Below are positions 45,154 through 55,272 of a stretch of DNA of 64,000 bases, piece after piece (position 1 is the stretch's first letter; each line of letters begins with the position of its first letter). The DNA comes from Gemmobacter caeni (lineage in GTDB: Bacteria; Pseudomonadota; Alphaproteobacteria; Rhodobacterales; Rhodobacteraceae). The DNA lies in the NCBI RefSeq assembly GCF_003054195.1, contig NZ_QBKP01000001.1, positions 310,001-374,000 on the forward strand, read 5' to 3'. Below the pieces are notes generated by a model. The model did no database searches, had not been told where the DNA came from, and saw nothing but the letters and a program-made list of their open reading frames with translations. The position numbers and the translations under genes were made by a program.

Positions 45154-46313
45154 TGCGCCAGATCCTCGACCAGCGCCTGCATGAAGCGCCAGCCTGCCTC
45201 GAATTCGCTGACCTCCAGATATTCGTCGGGCTGATGAGCCTGCGCGATGTCGCCGGGGCCGCAGACCACGGCGGAATAGCCCTCGGCCTGGAACTGCCCG
45301 GCCTCGGTGCCGTAGCTGACAACCATGGTGCCGTTGTCGCCGGTCAGGCGCCGCACCAGCGCCTCGGCCGCGCCATTGGTTTCCGGGGTCAGCGCGGGCA
45401 CCACGAAGATGCGGTCCAGCAGCACCGCCGCTTCGGGGCGCACGGCCTTCATCGCAGCCTCAACCCGCGTGCATTCAGCCTCGAACCGCGCGGCCCAGTC
45501 CTCGACGCTTTCACCCGGCACCACGCGGAATTCCATGACGAACCGACAATCGGCGGCGGTGATGTTATGCGCCGTCCCGCCCGAGATCTGGCCGGAATGC
45601 AGCGTTGTGAAGGGCGGGCGGAACAGGCCCGCAATCTCGGTGACCGGCTTCGCCCGGTTCTCGTCATTGCGGTCATTCATCCACTGGATCAGCCGCGCAG
45701 CTTCCATGATGGCGCTGACCCCTTCGGGCAGAAGCGAGGAATGCACCTCGAACCCCTTCACATGCACCCAGAAGCCGGTGCCGCCCTTGTGACCATTCAC
45801 CAGTTTCATCCGCGACGGCTCGCCAATAACTGCCGCAGATGCGCGCGGCAGAGTGCGGGCCATTTCGGCGATCATCGGCGGCGCGCCGGTGCAGCCCAGT
45901 TCCTCGTCATAGGACAGCGCGAATTGCAGCGGCCGCTTCACCCCGCGCTGCACCGCCAGCGGCACGGCGGCCAGTGCCAGCGCGACGAAGCCCTTCATGT
46001 CGCAGGTGCCGCGCCCGTAAAGCCGCCCGTCCCGCTCGGTCACGGTCCAGGGATCAGAGCTCCAGTCCTGTCCGTCAACCGGAACGACATCGCTGTGCCC
46101 CGAAAGGATGACGCCCCCCTCCACCGCCGGGCCCGCGCTGGCATAAAGCGCGGCCTTGTCGCCGGTTTCATTATAGACGCGATGCGCTGCCACGCCCCAG
46201 GACGCCAGATAGCTTTCCACCCAGTCCACAAGGTCCAGATTGCTTCCTCGACTGACGGTCGGAAAGGCCACCAGCCGGTCCAGAATCTGACGTGGCGTAA
46301 GCTGCTCGGGCAT
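45150..46313 (-). CDS. ArgE-type N-acyl-amino-acid deacylase (acetylornithine deacetylase family)
   Basis: A 387-residue M20 zinc hydrolase. Metal and active site motifs are VILSGHSDVVPVDG, GRGTCDMKGFVALAL, LSYDEELGCTG, and HNITAADCRFVMEFR in the dimerisation domain. Annotated as acetylornithine deacetylase in many genomes, but the clustering with a DAO oxidoreductase and a peptide importer suggests a catabolic N-acyl-amino-acid hydrolase. The ATG at 46313 follows GGAG; upstream frames are weaker. Divergent from the dpp-type operon. Confidence 0.88.
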   Translation of the reverse strand: MPEQLTPRQILDRLVAFPTVSRGSNLDLVDWVESYLASWGVAAHRVYNETGDKAALYASAGPAVEGGVILSGHSDVVPVDGQDWSSDPWTVTERDGRLYGRGTCDMKGFVALALAAVPLAVQRGVKRPLQFALSYDEELGCTGAPPMIAEMARTLPRASAAVIGEPSRMKLVNGHKGGTGFWVHVKGFEVHSSLLPEGVSAIMEAARLIQWMNDRNDENRAKPVTEIAGLFRPPFTTLHSGQISGGTAHNITAADCRFVMEFRVVPGESVEDWAARFEAECTRVEAAMKAVRPEAAVLLDRIFVVPALTPETNGAAEALVRRLTGDNGTMVVSYGTEAGQFQAEGYSAVVCGPGDIAQAHQPDEYLEVSEFEAGWRFMQALVEDLAQ

Positions 46314-46530
46314 CGCGATCTCCATTTTCCGGGGCGAGCCTGCCCAGTGCCCATGCAATTTGCAAGTGCCGTAGCGTCCATCGCAGGCAGAGCGCAAACT
46401 CTTGCCGTCAAAGTGATAGAACTGCCTTGCTAGGTGAAGAAAAATATCTGACACTCTGGTCAAAGATGGCGGCAAAATCCAAATGAGACCGTCCAAACAA
46501 GAATAAAAACAAAAACTTGGGGAGTTACAT

Positions 46531-47565
46531 ATGCCCGACGGGGCGATGCCCGTACTTGAGGTTCGCGGCCTGAAAACCGTTTTCCACACCCGTGGTGGAT
46601 CGGTTCACGCGGTCAATGATGTCAGCTTCCATCTGATGCCCGGCGAGCTTCTGGGCGTTGTTGGCGAAAGCGGTTCGGGGAAGTCGGTGACGATGATGTC
46701 GCTGATCGGCCTGCTGCCCTCGCCCCCGGCTGATGTGCAATCCGGTCAGGTGCTGCTCGGCGGTCAGGATCTGCTGAAAGCGACGCCGGAGGCCCTGCGC
46801 AAAGTGCGCGGCGCCCGCATCGGCTTCGTGTTTCAGGACCCGATGACCTCGCTCAACCCGGTGTTTACCGTGGGCAGTCAGATCATGGCGCCGCTGCGCA
46901 AGCACATGGGGCTGTCGAAGGCGCAGGCCGAAGTCCGCGCCGTGGAACTTCTGGAACTGGTGGGCATTCCCGATGCGCGGCGGCGGCTGAAAAGCTATCC
47001 GCATCAGTTTTCCGGCGGGATGCGGCAGCGCGTGATGATCGCCATTGCGCTGGCCTGCGACCCCGAGGTGCTGATCGCGGATGAACCGACAACGGCGCTG
47101 GATGTGACGATTCAGGCGCAGATCCTCGAACTGGTGAAAGAGCTGCGGCAGAAGCTGGGCATGGCGATTGTCTGGATCACCCATGACCTTGGCGTGGTGG
47201 CCGAAATCGCCGACCGGGTGATGGTGATGTATGGCGGTCAGGTGGTGGAACAGGCCCCGGTGAAAGAGCTGTTCCGCAACCCGCGCCACCCCTATACCCG
47301 TGCCCTTCTGAAGACGATCCCGAAGCTGGGCGGCCAGCGCGGCGAACGCTTGCAGGTGATCGAGGGGCAGCCGCCGATCCTTGGTTCCGCCCCAGCCGCC
47401 TGCCCGTTCCGCGCCCGCTGTGCCCATGCCTTCGCGCGCTGCGAGGCGGAAAACCCGGTCCGCCGCCCGGTGGATGGCCGCCCTGTCGGTCAGGGGCATG
47501 ACGTGGCCTGCCACTGGTCGCCCGAAGGTGCAGAAGACCCGTCGCAGGAGGCCGCCCATGCGTGA
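46531..47565 (+). CDS. dipeptide/oligopeptide ABC importer ATPase (DppD type)
   Basis: A 344-residue ATPase. Walker A GESGSGKS, the ABC signature FSGGMRQRV, Walker [11 protein letters not shown] and the C-terminal oligo_HPY segment ([19 protein letters not shown]) are all present. It drives import with the adjacent DppF-type ATPase, two permeases and a binding protein. Its 3' end overlaps the next gene by 8 bp. GGGGAG precedes the ATG at 46531. First gene of the plus-strand operon. Confidence 0.95.
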   Translation: MPDGAMPVLEVRGLKTVFHTRGGSVHAVNDVSFHLMPGELLGVVGESGSGKSVTMMSLIGLLPSPPADVQSGQVLLGGQDLLKATPEALRKVRGARIGFVFQDPMTSLNPVFTVGSQIMAPLRKHMGLSKAQAEVRAVELLELVGIPDARRRLKSYPHQFSGGMRQRVMIAIALACDPEVLIADEPTTALDVTIQAQILELVKELRQKLGMAIVWITHDLGVVAEIADRVMVMYGGQVVEQAPVKELFRNPRHPYTRALLKTIPKLGGQRGERLQVIEGQPPILGSAPAACPFRARCAHAFARCEAENPVRRPVDGRPVGQGHDVACHWSPEGAEDPSQEAAHA

Positions 47566-48616
47566 CACCACGACGCGCCCTCTGGTCGAGGTGCGCAATC
47601 TGAAAATGTATTTCCCGATCCACAGCGGTCTGATGCGCAAGCACACCGGCGATGTGAAGGCGGTGGATGACATCAGCTTTGACATCTATGAGGGCGAGAC
47701 GCTGGGCCTTGTGGGCGAAAGTGGCTGCGGCAAGTCCACGGTTGGGCGAGCCCTGCTGCGGCTTTACGAACCCACCGCAGGACAGATCACCATTGCGGGC
47801 GACGATGTGGCGAGCCTGTCGCCCGAGGCGCTTCGCCGCAAGCGGCCCACCATGCAGATGGTGTTTCAGGACCCGCAGGCCAGTCTCAACCCGCGCATGA
47901 CGGTGGCCGATATCATCGGCGAGCCGCTGGACGAACACAGCGGGCTGTCGAGTGCGGACAAGCTGGCGCGGATTTATGAGCTGATGGATGCCGTCGGCCT
48001 GAACCGCGCCTTCGCCAACCGCTATCCGCATGCCTTTTCCGGCGGTCAGCGGCAGCGGATCGGCATTGCCCGGGCCCTGGCGCTGAACCCCAAGTTCATC
48101 GTCTGCGACGAACCCATCGCGGCGCTGGATGTGTCGATCCAGGCGCAGGTGGTGAACCTGCTGGAGGATTTGCAGGACAGGCTGGGCCTGACCTATCTGT
48201 TCATCAGCCATGACCTGAGCATGGTGCGCCATATCGCCGACCGCGTGGCGGTGATGTATCTGGGCCAGATCGCGGAAATCTCGCCGGTGGACGCGCTTTA
48301 TGCCCGGCCGCTGCACCCCTACGCCGAGGCGCTGCTGTCGGCTGTGCCTGAACCCGACCCGAGCCGCGAGGGCGCGCGCCAGCGCATCATCCTGAAGGGC
48401 GATGTGCCCTCGCCCGCCAACCCGCCGAAAGGCTGCAACTTCTGCACCCGCTGCCCGAAGGTGATGCCGGTCTGCCGCGAGGTGGAACCTCGGCTTCAGG
48501 AGGCGGCGCCCGACCGCCTGGTCGCCTGCCATCTTATTCATCCGATAGACGCCGCGAGAGCCGGGCAAACCGGCCAAGCCGGGGCACAAGAGCACAGCCA
48601 ACAACAAGGAGTGTAA
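47558..48616 (+). CDS. dipeptide/oligopeptide ABC importer ATPase (DppF type)
   Basis: A 352-residue partner ATPase with Walker [10 protein letters not shown], signature FSGGQRQRI, Walker [10 protein letters not shown] and the oligo_HPY tail ([14 protein letters not shown]). Start [14 protein letters not shown] is used; the upstream in-frame start lies inside the DppD gene. The last residues are Ala/Gln-rich, and 2 bp separate it from the binding-protein gene. Confidence 0.95.
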   Translation: MRDTTTRPLVEVRNLKMYFPIHSGLMRKHTGDVKAVDDISFDIYEGETLGLVGESGCGKSTVGRALLRLYEPTAGQITIAGDDVASLSPEALRRKRPTMQMVFQDPQASLNPRMTVADIIGEPLDEHSGLSSADKLARIYELMDAVGLNRAFANRYPHAFSGGQRQRIGIARALALNPKFIVCDEPIAALDVSIQAQVVNLLEDLQDRLGLTYLFISHDLSMVRHIADRVAVMYLGQIAEISPVDALYARPLHPYAEALLSAVPEPDPSREGARQRIILKGDVPSPANPPKGCNFCTRCPKVMPVCREVEPRLQEAAPDRLVACHLIHPIDAARAGQTGQAGAQEHSQQQGV

Positions 48617-48618
48617 CA

Positions 48619-50325
48619 ATGAAAATGAAAGCCGCCCTGTTGGGCGCCGTCGCTCTGGCCGGGCTCGCCCCGGCCGCCTATGCAGAGCGTGGCGCCGACG
48701 GCCATGTGAATATCCTCTATTCCCAGGCGCCCTCGACGCTGAACCCCTATCTGTCCTCGGGGACCAAAGACATCGAGAACGCCTCGCTGGTGATCGAACC
48801 GCTGGCAGGCTACGACGAGAAGGGCGTCATGATCCCGCGTCTGGTGGACGAGATCCCGACCCTGGAAAACGGCGGCGTGGCCGAGGACCAGAAATCGATC
48901 ACCTGGAAGATCAAGCCCGATCTGAAATGGTCCGACGGCTCGCCCGTGACTGCGGATGACGTGGTGTTCACCGCCGAATACTGCATGCATCCCGAAGGTG
49001 GCTGCGCCCAGCTTGCCAAGTTCGAGGGCGTGGAAAAGGTGGAAGCGGTCGATCCGCAGACCGTGAAGATCAGCTTCAAGGAAGCGAAGCCCAACCCCTA
49101 TCTGGCTTTCGTGGGTTCGACGACGCCGGTGCTTCAGAAGGCGCAGTTCGCCAATTGCCTTGGCGCTGCCGCCTCGACCTGTACCGAACAGAACTTTGGC
49201 CCCATCGGCACCGGCCCGTTCCGGGTGGTCGAGTTCAAGACCAATGACGTGATCCAGCTGGAAGCCAACCCGGAATACCGTGACCCGGCCAAGCCCGCTT
49301 TCGCCACCGTGACGGTGAAGGGTGGCGGCGATGCCGCCTCGGCCGCGCGCGCCGTGATGGAAACCGGCGAATTCGACTATGCCTGGAACACCCAGATCCC
49401 GCCGGAACTGCAACAGGCGATGGAACAGGGCGGCAAGGGCGAATTCGTCAGCGGCTTCGGCACGCTGGTCGAACGGATCGAGATGAACATGACCGATCCC
49501 TCGCCCGATCTGCCGGAGGGCGAACGCTCCACCGCCAAGCACCCGCACCCGATCCTGTCGGATCTGAAGGTGCGTCAGGCCCTGTCGATGGCGATCGACC
49601 GCAACCTGCTGGTGGAAATCGGCTATGGCAATGCCGGTCGTCCGACCTGCAATCTGGTGCCCGCACCGGAAATGTATGCCTCGACCGATAACACCGGCTG
49701 TCTGACGCAGGACATCGAAGGCGCCAAGAAGCTGCTGGACGAGGCCGGCTGGACCGACAGCGACGGCGACGGCATCCGCGACAAGGACGGCAAGAAGTTC
49801 AGCCTGCTGTATCAGACCTCGGTCAACCCGGTGCGGCAGGACTTCCAGGCGCTGATCAAGGGCTGGTGGAACGAAATCGGCATCGAGGTCGAACTGAAGG
49901 CCGTGGACGGTTCGGTGTTCTTCGGCGGCGACGCCGGTTCGCCCGACACGTTCCAGAAGTTCTATGCCGATGTCGAGATGTACGCCAACAACTTCGACGG
50001 CACCGACCCGGAGGCCTATCTGGCGGAACATACCTGCGCCAAGGCCCCGCGCCCGGATACCCAGTGGCAGGGCGAGAACATCAACCGCTACTGCGACCCG
50101 GCCTATGACGCCATGATCGCGGAGCTGGGCAAAACCGGCGATCTCGAAAAGCGCGCCGAGCTTGCGAAGAAGCTGAACGACATGCTGACCAAGGAAAGCA
50201 TGACCATCGTGCCGCTGGTGGATCGTGGCCGTCTGTCGGCGCGGTCGAAAACCCTGGGCGGTGTCGTGCTGAACACCTGGGATTCCGAACTGTGGAATGC
50301 CTCGGACTGGTATCGCATGAAGTGA
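48619..50325 (+). CDS. peptide ABC importer substrate-binding protein
   Basis: A 568-residue SBP_bac_5-family protein with a Sec signal (MKMKAALLGAVALAGLAPAAYAE). The conserved ILYSQAPSTLNPYLSSG, TWKIKPDLKWSDGSPVTADDVVFT, FGPIGTGPFRVVEF and VRQALSMAIDRN are present. DSDGDGIRDKDGKK near residue 380 is an EF-hand-like Ca-binding loop frequent in this group. It captures peptides or related compounds in the periplasm. AAGGAG precedes the ATG. A GC hairpin follows before the permease gene. Confidence 0.95.
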   Translation: MKMKAALLGAVALAGLAPAAYAERGADGHVNILYSQAPSTLNPYLSSGTKDIENASLVIEPLAGYDEKGVMIPRLVDEIPTLENGGVAEDQKSITWKIKPDLKWSDGSPVTADDVVFTAEYCMHPEGGCAQLAKFEGVEKVEAVDPQTVKISFKEAKPNPYLAFVGSTTPVLQKAQFANCLGAAASTCTEQNFGPIGTGPFRVVEFKTNDVIQLEANPEYRDPAKPAFATVTVKGGGDAASAARAVMETGEFDYAWNTQIPPELQQAMEQGGKGEFVSGFGTLVERIEMNMTDPSPDLPEGERSTAKHPHPILSDLKVRQALSMAIDRNLLVEIGYGNAGRPTCNLVPAPEMYASTDNTGCLTQDIEGAKKLLDEAGWTDSDGDGIRDKDGKKFSLLYQTSVNPVRQDFQALIKGWWNEIGIEVELKAVDGSVFFGGDAGSPDTFQKFYADVEMYANNFDGTDPEAYLAEHTCAKAPRPDTQWQGENINRYCDPAYDAMIAELGKTGDLEKRAELAKKLNDMLTKESMTIVPLVDRGRLSARSKTLGGVVLNTWDSELWNASDWYRMK

Positions 50326-50353
50326 TGCGGGCCTGAGCCCCGGCTCTGATCCC

Positions 50354-50378
50354 GGCCGGTGCGGCAACCGCACCGGCC
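50354..50378 (+). promoter_or_regulatory. GC hairpin after the peptide-binding protein gene
   Basis: GGCCGGTGCGG (50354-50364), loop CAA, and CCGCACCGGCC (50368-50378) form a perfect 11-bp stem with no T-run after it. It sits between binding protein and permease and may stabilise the upstream mRNA so that the binding protein exceeds the other subunits. Confidence 0.55.
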
Positions 50379-50430
50379 CCCTTCCCGACAAGACCAGGAG
50401 GCCAAGACCCATGACCCGAGGTGTCGTGCC

Positions 50431-51438
50431 ATGCTGACATTCACGATCCGCCGCCTGTTGCTGGCCATCCCGACCCTTCTGTTCATCAGTCTCGTGATCT
50501 TCCTGCTGCTGGAGCTCGCCCCCGGCGACCCGATGTCGGAAGTGCCACTGACCGTTCCGCCCGAGGTGAAGCAGAAGATGCGCGAGGCGCTTGGCGCCGA
50601 CCAGCCGATGTTCTTCCGCTATATGCTGTGGCTGAAACAATTCTTCGTCATCGAACCGCTGCACATCCTTGGCGCCATCACCGGCTATGACCTGGCAGGT
50701 GACGCGCAGCGCATCATCTCGTGGCAAAGCCGCAGCCCGGTGGCCGACATCATCGCGCAGCGCATCCCGCAGACGCTGACCGTGATCGGCGCGGCCTATC
50801 TGATCGGCGTGCTGATCGCCCTGCCCATCGGCATTTATTCCGCCTATCGGCAATACAGCTGGTTCGACCAGCTTGGCACCTTCATCTCGATGATCGGGTT
50901 TTCGGTGCCGACCTTCTTTACCGGCGTCCTGCTCATCGTGATCTTTTCGGTGAAGCTGGGCTGGTTCCCCTCGATCTACGACACCACGTTGCGGGTGACG
51001 GACTGGGCCAGCTTCGGCAAGCAGGTCAAGCAGATGGTGCTGCCGGTCTCGGTGCTGGCACTTTACAATGCGGCGCAGATCAGCCGCTACATGCGGTCCT
51101 CGATGCTGGACAATCTGGGGCAGGATTATGTGCGCACCGCGCGGTCGGTCGGCATGACCGAGCGGGTGGTGGTGCTGCGCGACGTGCTGCGCAATTCCAT
51201 GATCCCGGTGGTCACGGTGATCGCGCTTGGCATCCCGACAATCTTCGGCGGCGCCATCATCACCGAACAGGTGTTCAAGGTGAATGGCCTCGGCCAGCTG
51301 CTGATTTCTGCCATCCACGGCAATGACCTGCCAATGGTGCAGACGCTGACCTTCATCTTCGCAATCCTGATCGTGCTGTTCAACCTGATCGCCGATATCC
51401 TTTATGGCATCCTGGACCCGAGAATCCGCTATGACTGA
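50431..51438 (+). CDS. peptide ABC importer permease (DppB type)
   Basis: A 335-residue membrane protein with about six helices. The start MLTFTIRRLLLAIPTLLFISLVIFLL is the DppB signal-like first helix. YNAAQISRYMRSSMLDNLGQ and RTARSVGMTERVVVLRDVLRNSMIPVV carry the EAA loop that docks on the ATPase. It overlaps the DppC-type gene by 8 bp. Confidence 0.95.
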   Translation: MLTFTIRRLLLAIPTLLFISLVIFLLLELAPGDPMSEVPLTVPPEVKQKMREALGADQPMFFRYMLWLKQFFVIEPLHILGAITGYDLAGDAQRIISWQSRSPVADIIAQRIPQTLTVIGAAYLIGVLIALPIGIYSAYRQYSWFDQLGTFISMIGFSVPTFFTGVLLIVIFSVKLGWFPSIYDTTLRVTDWASFGKQVKQMVLPVSVLALYNAAQISRYMRSSMLDNLGQDYVRTARSVGMTERVVVLRDVLRNSMIPVVTVIALGIPTIFGGAIITEQVFKVNGLGQLLISAIHGNDLPMVQTLTFIFAILIVLFNLIADILYGILDPRIRYD

Positions 51439-52351
51439 AACCGCTGCCTCCCCCGCCGCGCTGAAACCGCCGCGCAGCCAGTGGCGTGATGTCTGGGATC
51501 AGTTCCGCACCCACAAGGGTGCGCTTCTCGGGCTGATCGTGCTGGTGTCTCTGGTGCTGTTCGTCACCATCGGGCCGTTCTTCCGCGATGCGCCCGATCT
51601 GACCATCGCGCAGCAGATCAAGCTCCGCAACAAACCGCCAAGCTGGGAATTTCCCTTCGGCACCGACCAGTTGGGCCGCGACATGCTGCTGCGCATGATG
51701 GAGGGCGGCAAGGTCTCGATCTCGGTCGGGCTGGTCGCCATGCTCATCTCGATCACGCTGGGATCGACCGTCGGCGTGCTGGCGGGCTATTTCAAGCGCC
51801 TGGACGGGCCGCTGATGCGGATGACCGATCTGTTCCTTGCCCTGCCCCTGCTGCCCTTGCTGCTGGTCATGGTGATGCTGTTCCGCGAAAAGCTCGCGGG
51901 CGCATTGGGGCCGGAGGCGGGCACCTTCCTGCTGATTGTCTCGGCCATCGGCGTGACAAGCTGGATGCAAGCCGCGCGCATCGTGCGGGGCGAGGTTCTG
52001 GCGCTGAAGGAACGCGAATTCGTGCTGGCCGCCCGATCCATCGGCACGCCGCCGCGCCGGGTGATCCTGCGCCATGTGCTGCCCAATGTGATGTCACCCA
52101 TCATGGTGGCCGCGACCCTGGGCATCGCCAGCGCCATCATCACCGAAAGCGCGCTGAGCTTTCTGGGCCTCGGCTTCCCGCCGGATTTCCCGACCTGGGG
52201 GCGGCTTCTGTATGACGGGGTGGAGCAGATGCAGCTGTTCCCCGCCCGCGTGATCTGGCCCGGCCTTGCCATTTCACTGACGGTGCTGAGTGTGAACTAC
52301 ATCGGCGACGGGCTGCGAGACGCGCTGGATCCGCGGATCCGCGGGCGCTGA
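51431..52351 (+). CDS. peptide ABC importer permease (DppC type)
   Basis: A 306-residue permease. The first helix follows a long N-terminal tail (MTETAASPAALKPPRSQW). PFGTDQLGRDMLLRMMEGGK and the EAA-like REFVLAARSIGTPPRRVILRHVLPNVMSPI are typical of OppC/DppC proteins. LSFLGLGFPPDFPTWGRLL closes the membrane domain. Terminator-like hairpin at 52360 ends the operon. Confidence 0.95.
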   Translation: MTETAASPAALKPPRSQWRDVWDQFRTHKGALLGLIVLVSLVLFVTIGPFFRDAPDLTIAQQIKLRNKPPSWEFPFGTDQLGRDMLLRMMEGGKVSISVGLVAMLISITLGSTVGVLAGYFKRLDGPLMRMTDLFLALPLLPLLLVMVMLFREKLAGALGPEAGTFLLIVSAIGVTSWMQAARIVRGEVLALKEREFVLAARSIGTPPRRVILRHVLPNVMSPIMVAATLGIASAIITESALSFLGLGFPPDFPTWGRLLYDGVEQMQLFPARVIWPGLAISLTVLSVNYIGDGLRDALDPRIRGR

Positions 52352-52359
52352 AACAACAG

Positions 52360-52383
52360 CCGGGGGCCTCGTGCCCCCGGTTC
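52360..52383 (+). terminator. terminator after the peptide importer operon
   Basis: CCGGGGGC (52360-52367), loop CTCGT, GCCCCCGG (52373-52380), then TTCG. The stem is perfect and lies between two convergent genes, so it may act in both directions. Confidence 0.7.
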
Positions 52384-52393
52384 GCATTTCCAG

Positions 52394-53677
52394 TCAGTGC
52401 ATCGCTTGCCGGATACGGCGGATCATCAGCCAGACCCCCAGTATGACCGGCAGCACCAGAAGCGCGGTCAGCATCTCTTTCGGCAGATGCACCAGCTTGC
52501 CAAGCGGATACAGCAGATAAGAGGCAAGGCTGACGGCGTAATAGCTGATCGCCACCACAGACAACCCTTCAACCGTATGTTGCAGCCGCAGTTGCAGATC
52601 AGCGCGGCGGTCCATGCTTTCCAGAAGACGCTGGTTCTGGGCGCTGCGGTCCACATCGACACGGGTGCGCAGCAGTTCGGCAGCGCGGGCCGTCCGTTCC
52701 GACATGGTGGCCAGTCGCGTCTCGGTCGATTTCACCGTACGCATCGCCGGATCATAGCGGCGCATCATGAACTCACCAAAGGTCTGCCGCCCGTCCAGCC
52801 GGGTTTCACGCAGCACCGCGATGCGTTGCGATACGATGGCCTCATAAGCCCCTGTCGCGCCGAAGCGGAAGGAATAGCGCACAGCAAGCGACTCCAGCTC
52901 GGCCGAAATCGACAGCAGATCATGCAGCACCGCCTCCGGCCCCCGATCCATCGCGTCGAGGCTGGTGACCAGCGCCGACAACCGCGGATCAAGCGCATTG
53001 AGCCGCGATGACAGTTCGCGCCCCCGGCTGAGGCCCAGCATCGACATGGCGCGGTAGGTTTCAATCTCGCACAGGCGCTGCACGATCCGGCCCACGCGCC
53101 GCGTGCCGACGCCCGGCGCCACGAAAACCGCAAAGCGCATGTGTCCCGCCGCGTCGATGCGGAAATCGCCCGCGATGATCGCCGCGCCATCGACCACGCG
53201 TGACACCGCCAGGCTTTCCGAAACAAACCAGTCGTCGATCCGGGCCAGAATCTCTTCCTCGGTTTCCGGCATCGGTTCGACCCGGATCAGGAGCGAGGCA
53301 AGCCGCTTGCCCGGCGCCGCCGCCAGCCATTCTGTCGGAAAGACCTTGGCCTCCACCGCATCGAACGGGCGCTCTGACAGGCCCGGAGTAAAGGCGGAAT
53401 AGGTGACGAACTCGGTATGGCTTTCCCATTTCAACGTCGCACGCCCGATCTCGCCCGAGAAATGCGTGGCATCGGGCTGCGGATGGGCCGAGCCATGCCG
53501 GTCCAGCAGCGCCAGCAGATGCGCACGGTCGGCATTCCGGTCGCGGTTATGGGCGTCCACCGGCTCCTTGATCGCCACATAGGCGGCCATGCAGGGCACC
53601 TCCAGCGACGGGAAGGGCCGGGCATGAAGTTCGTTCACCAGCGGATAGCGCAGGGGATGGTCGGGGATCTTGGGCAT
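52394..53677 (-). CDS. DUF3422 protein with C-terminal membrane anchor
   Basis: A 427-residue protein. The N-terminal HPLRYPLVNELHARPFPSLEVP starts the DUF3422 soluble domain, and two helices at the C-terminus (VAISYYAVSLASYLLYPLG and ALLVLPVILGVWLMI) anchor it in the membrane facing the cytoplasm. Function unknown. Convergent with the peptide importer and separated from pntB by a terminator hairpin. Recognisable as a family, not as a function. Confidence 0.85.
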   Translation of the reverse strand: MPKIPDHPLRYPLVNELHARPFPSLEVPCMAAYVAIKEPVDAHNRDRNADRAHLLALLDRHGSAHPQPDATHFSGEIGRATLKWESHTEFVTYSAFTPGLSERPFDAVEAKVFPTEWLAAAPGKRLASLLIRVEPMPETEEEILARIDDWFVSESLAVSRVVDGAAIIAGDFRIDAAGHMRFAVFVAPGVGTRRVGRIVQRLCEIETYRAMSMLGLSRGRELSSRLNALDPRLSALVTSLDAMDRGPEAVLHDLLSISAELESLAVRYSFRFGATGAYEAIVSQRIAVLRETRLDGRQTFGEFMMRRYDPAMRTVKSTETRLATMSERTARAAELLRTRVDVDRSAQNQRLLESMDRRADLQLRLQHTVEGLSVVAISYYAVSLASYLLYPLGKLVHLPKEMLTALLVLPVILGVWLMIRRIRQAMH

Positions 53678-53780
53678 TTTCGGTCTCGGGCTTTTGCCCC
53701 TTGATGGGTCGGTCGCCCCCGGATTTGGAAGCGGAATCGAGGCATACCCGCGTATGCATCGCCCCTGTTGCTGAAATGCA

Positions 53781-53807
53781 AAAGGCCCCGGCGGTGCCGG
53801 GGCCTTT
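53781..53807. terminator. terminator hairpin after pntB
   Basis: AAAGGCCCCGGC, loop GGT, GCCGGGGCC, TTT on both sides gives a strong two-way terminator. It ends pntAB transcription (minus strand) 17 bp after the stop. Confidence 0.8.
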
Positions 53808-53823
53808 CATCATGTCGCGGCGA

Positions 53824-55257
53824 TCACTCGATCATCGGCAGCAGGGCGTCGATGCTCTTTTTTGCGTCACCGTAGAACATGCGCGTGTTCTCTTTGTAGA
53901 ACAGCGGGTTTTCGATGCCGGAATAGCCGGTGCCCTGCCCGCGCTTGGACACGAAGACCTGTTTCGCCTTCCAGCATTCCAGCACCGGCATGCCGGCGAT
54001 GGGGCTGTTGGGGTCTTCCTGCGCGGCCGGGTTCACGATGTCGTTCGAGCCGATGACGATGGCAACATCCGTTTCGGGGAAGTCCTCGTTGATCTCGTCC
54101 ATCTCCAGCACGATGTCATAGGGCACCTTCGCCTCGGCCAAGAGCACGTTCATATGCCCTGGCAGACGGCCCGCCACCGGGTGAATGGCGAAACGGACGT
54201 TCTTGCCCTTGGCGCGCAGCTTGCGGGTCAGTTCGCTGACCGATTGCTGTGCCTGTGCCACCGCCATGCCGTAGCCCGGAATGATGATGACAGAGTCGGC
54301 ATCGTTCAGCGCCGCCGCCACGCCTTCGGCGTCAATGGCGATCTGCTCACCCGTGACTTCCATCGCCGGGCCGGTCGTGCCACCGAAGCCGCCGAGGATC
54401 ACGCTGACGAACGAACGGTTCATCGCCTTGCACATGATGTAGCTGAGGATGGCACCGGAAGAGCCCACCAGCGCGCCCACCACGATCAGGAGGTCATTCG
54501 ACAGCGAGAAGCCGATGGCCGCCGCCGCCCAGCCGGAATAGCTGTTCAGCATCGACACCACGACCGGCATGTCGGCACCGCCGATGCCCATGATCAGGTG
54601 GTAGCCGATGAAGAAGGCCGCCAGCGTCATCACGATCAGCGCCAGCGTCGAGCCCGATTGCAGATAGACCAGCAGCAGCGCCAGCGACAGCACCGCCGCA
54701 CCTGCGTTCAGCATGTGACCGCCCGGCAGCTTTTTCGCCTTGCCGTCCACACGCCCCGCCAGCTTGCCGAAGGCGATGACCGAGCCGGTGAAGGTGACCG
54801 CCCCGATGAACACGCCGAGGAAGGTCTCGACCCGCAGGATCGACACTTCGACCGGCGTCTTGTGCGCCACCACGGCGGCAAAGCCGTGCAGCGCGGCGCG
54901 GGCCGCTTCGTCCATGCCTGCCACGCGGGCAAGTTCGATATGAGTGTTGTACCCGATGAACACCGCTGCCAGACCGACGAGGCTGTGCATCGCCGCCACC
55001 AGTTGCGGCATTTCGGTCATCTGCACGCGCTTGGCGACGACCCAGCCGATCGCGCCGCCCGCTGCCACCATGACAACCGAGATCAGCCAGTTGCCCGCAC
55101 CGGGACCGACCAGCGTGGCCGCCACGGCCAGCGCCATGCCGACAATGCCATACCACACCGCGCGCTTGGCGCTTTCCTGCCCCGAAAGGCCGCCCAGCGA
55201 CTGAATGAACAGAACTGCCGCAACGACATAGGCGGCCGTGGTGAATCCGTATTCCAT
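53824..55257 (-). CDS. pntB: NAD(P) transhydrogenase subunit beta PntB
   Basis: A 477-residue subunit with about nine transmembrane helices and a C-terminal NADP(H)-binding domain (d[21 protein letters not shown] and [19 protein letters not shown]). It pairs with PntA to couple hydride transfer between NADH and NADP to proton flow. GGGAGG precedes the ATG. Gene order pntA-pntB on the minus strand, 15 bp apart. Confidence 0.98.
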   Translation of the reverse strand: MEYGFTTAAYVVAAVLFIQSLGGLSGQESAKRAVWYGIVGMALAVAATLVGPGAGNWLISVVMVAAGGAIGWVVAKRVQMTEMPQLVAAMHSLVGLAAVFIGYNTHIELARVAGMDEAARAALHGFAAVVAHKTPVEVSILRVETFLGVFIGAVTFTGSVIAFGKLAGRVDGKAKKLPGGHMLNAGAAVLSLALLLVYLQSGSTLALIVMTLAAFFIGYHLIMGIGGADMPVVVSMLNSYSGWAAAAIGFSLSNDLLIVVGALVGSSGAILSYIMCKAMNRSFVSVILGGFGGTTGPAMEVTGEQIAIDAEGVAAALNDADSVIIIPGYGMAVAQAQQSVSELTRKLRAKGKNVRFAIHPVAGRLPGHMNVLLAEAKVPYDIVLEMDEINEDFPETDVAIVIGSNDIVNPAAQEDPNSPIAGMPVLECWKAKQVFVSKRGQGTGYSGIENPLFYKENTRMFYGDAKKSIDALLPMIE

Positions 55258-55272
55258 TTCCCGGCCTCCCCC

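Noticed and set aside
48538-51318. Open frame of over 900 codons on the minus strand opposite the peptide-binding protein
   Set aside because: Low-complexity His/Gln/Arg-rich translation with no family match, exactly antisense to the binding-protein and permease genes.
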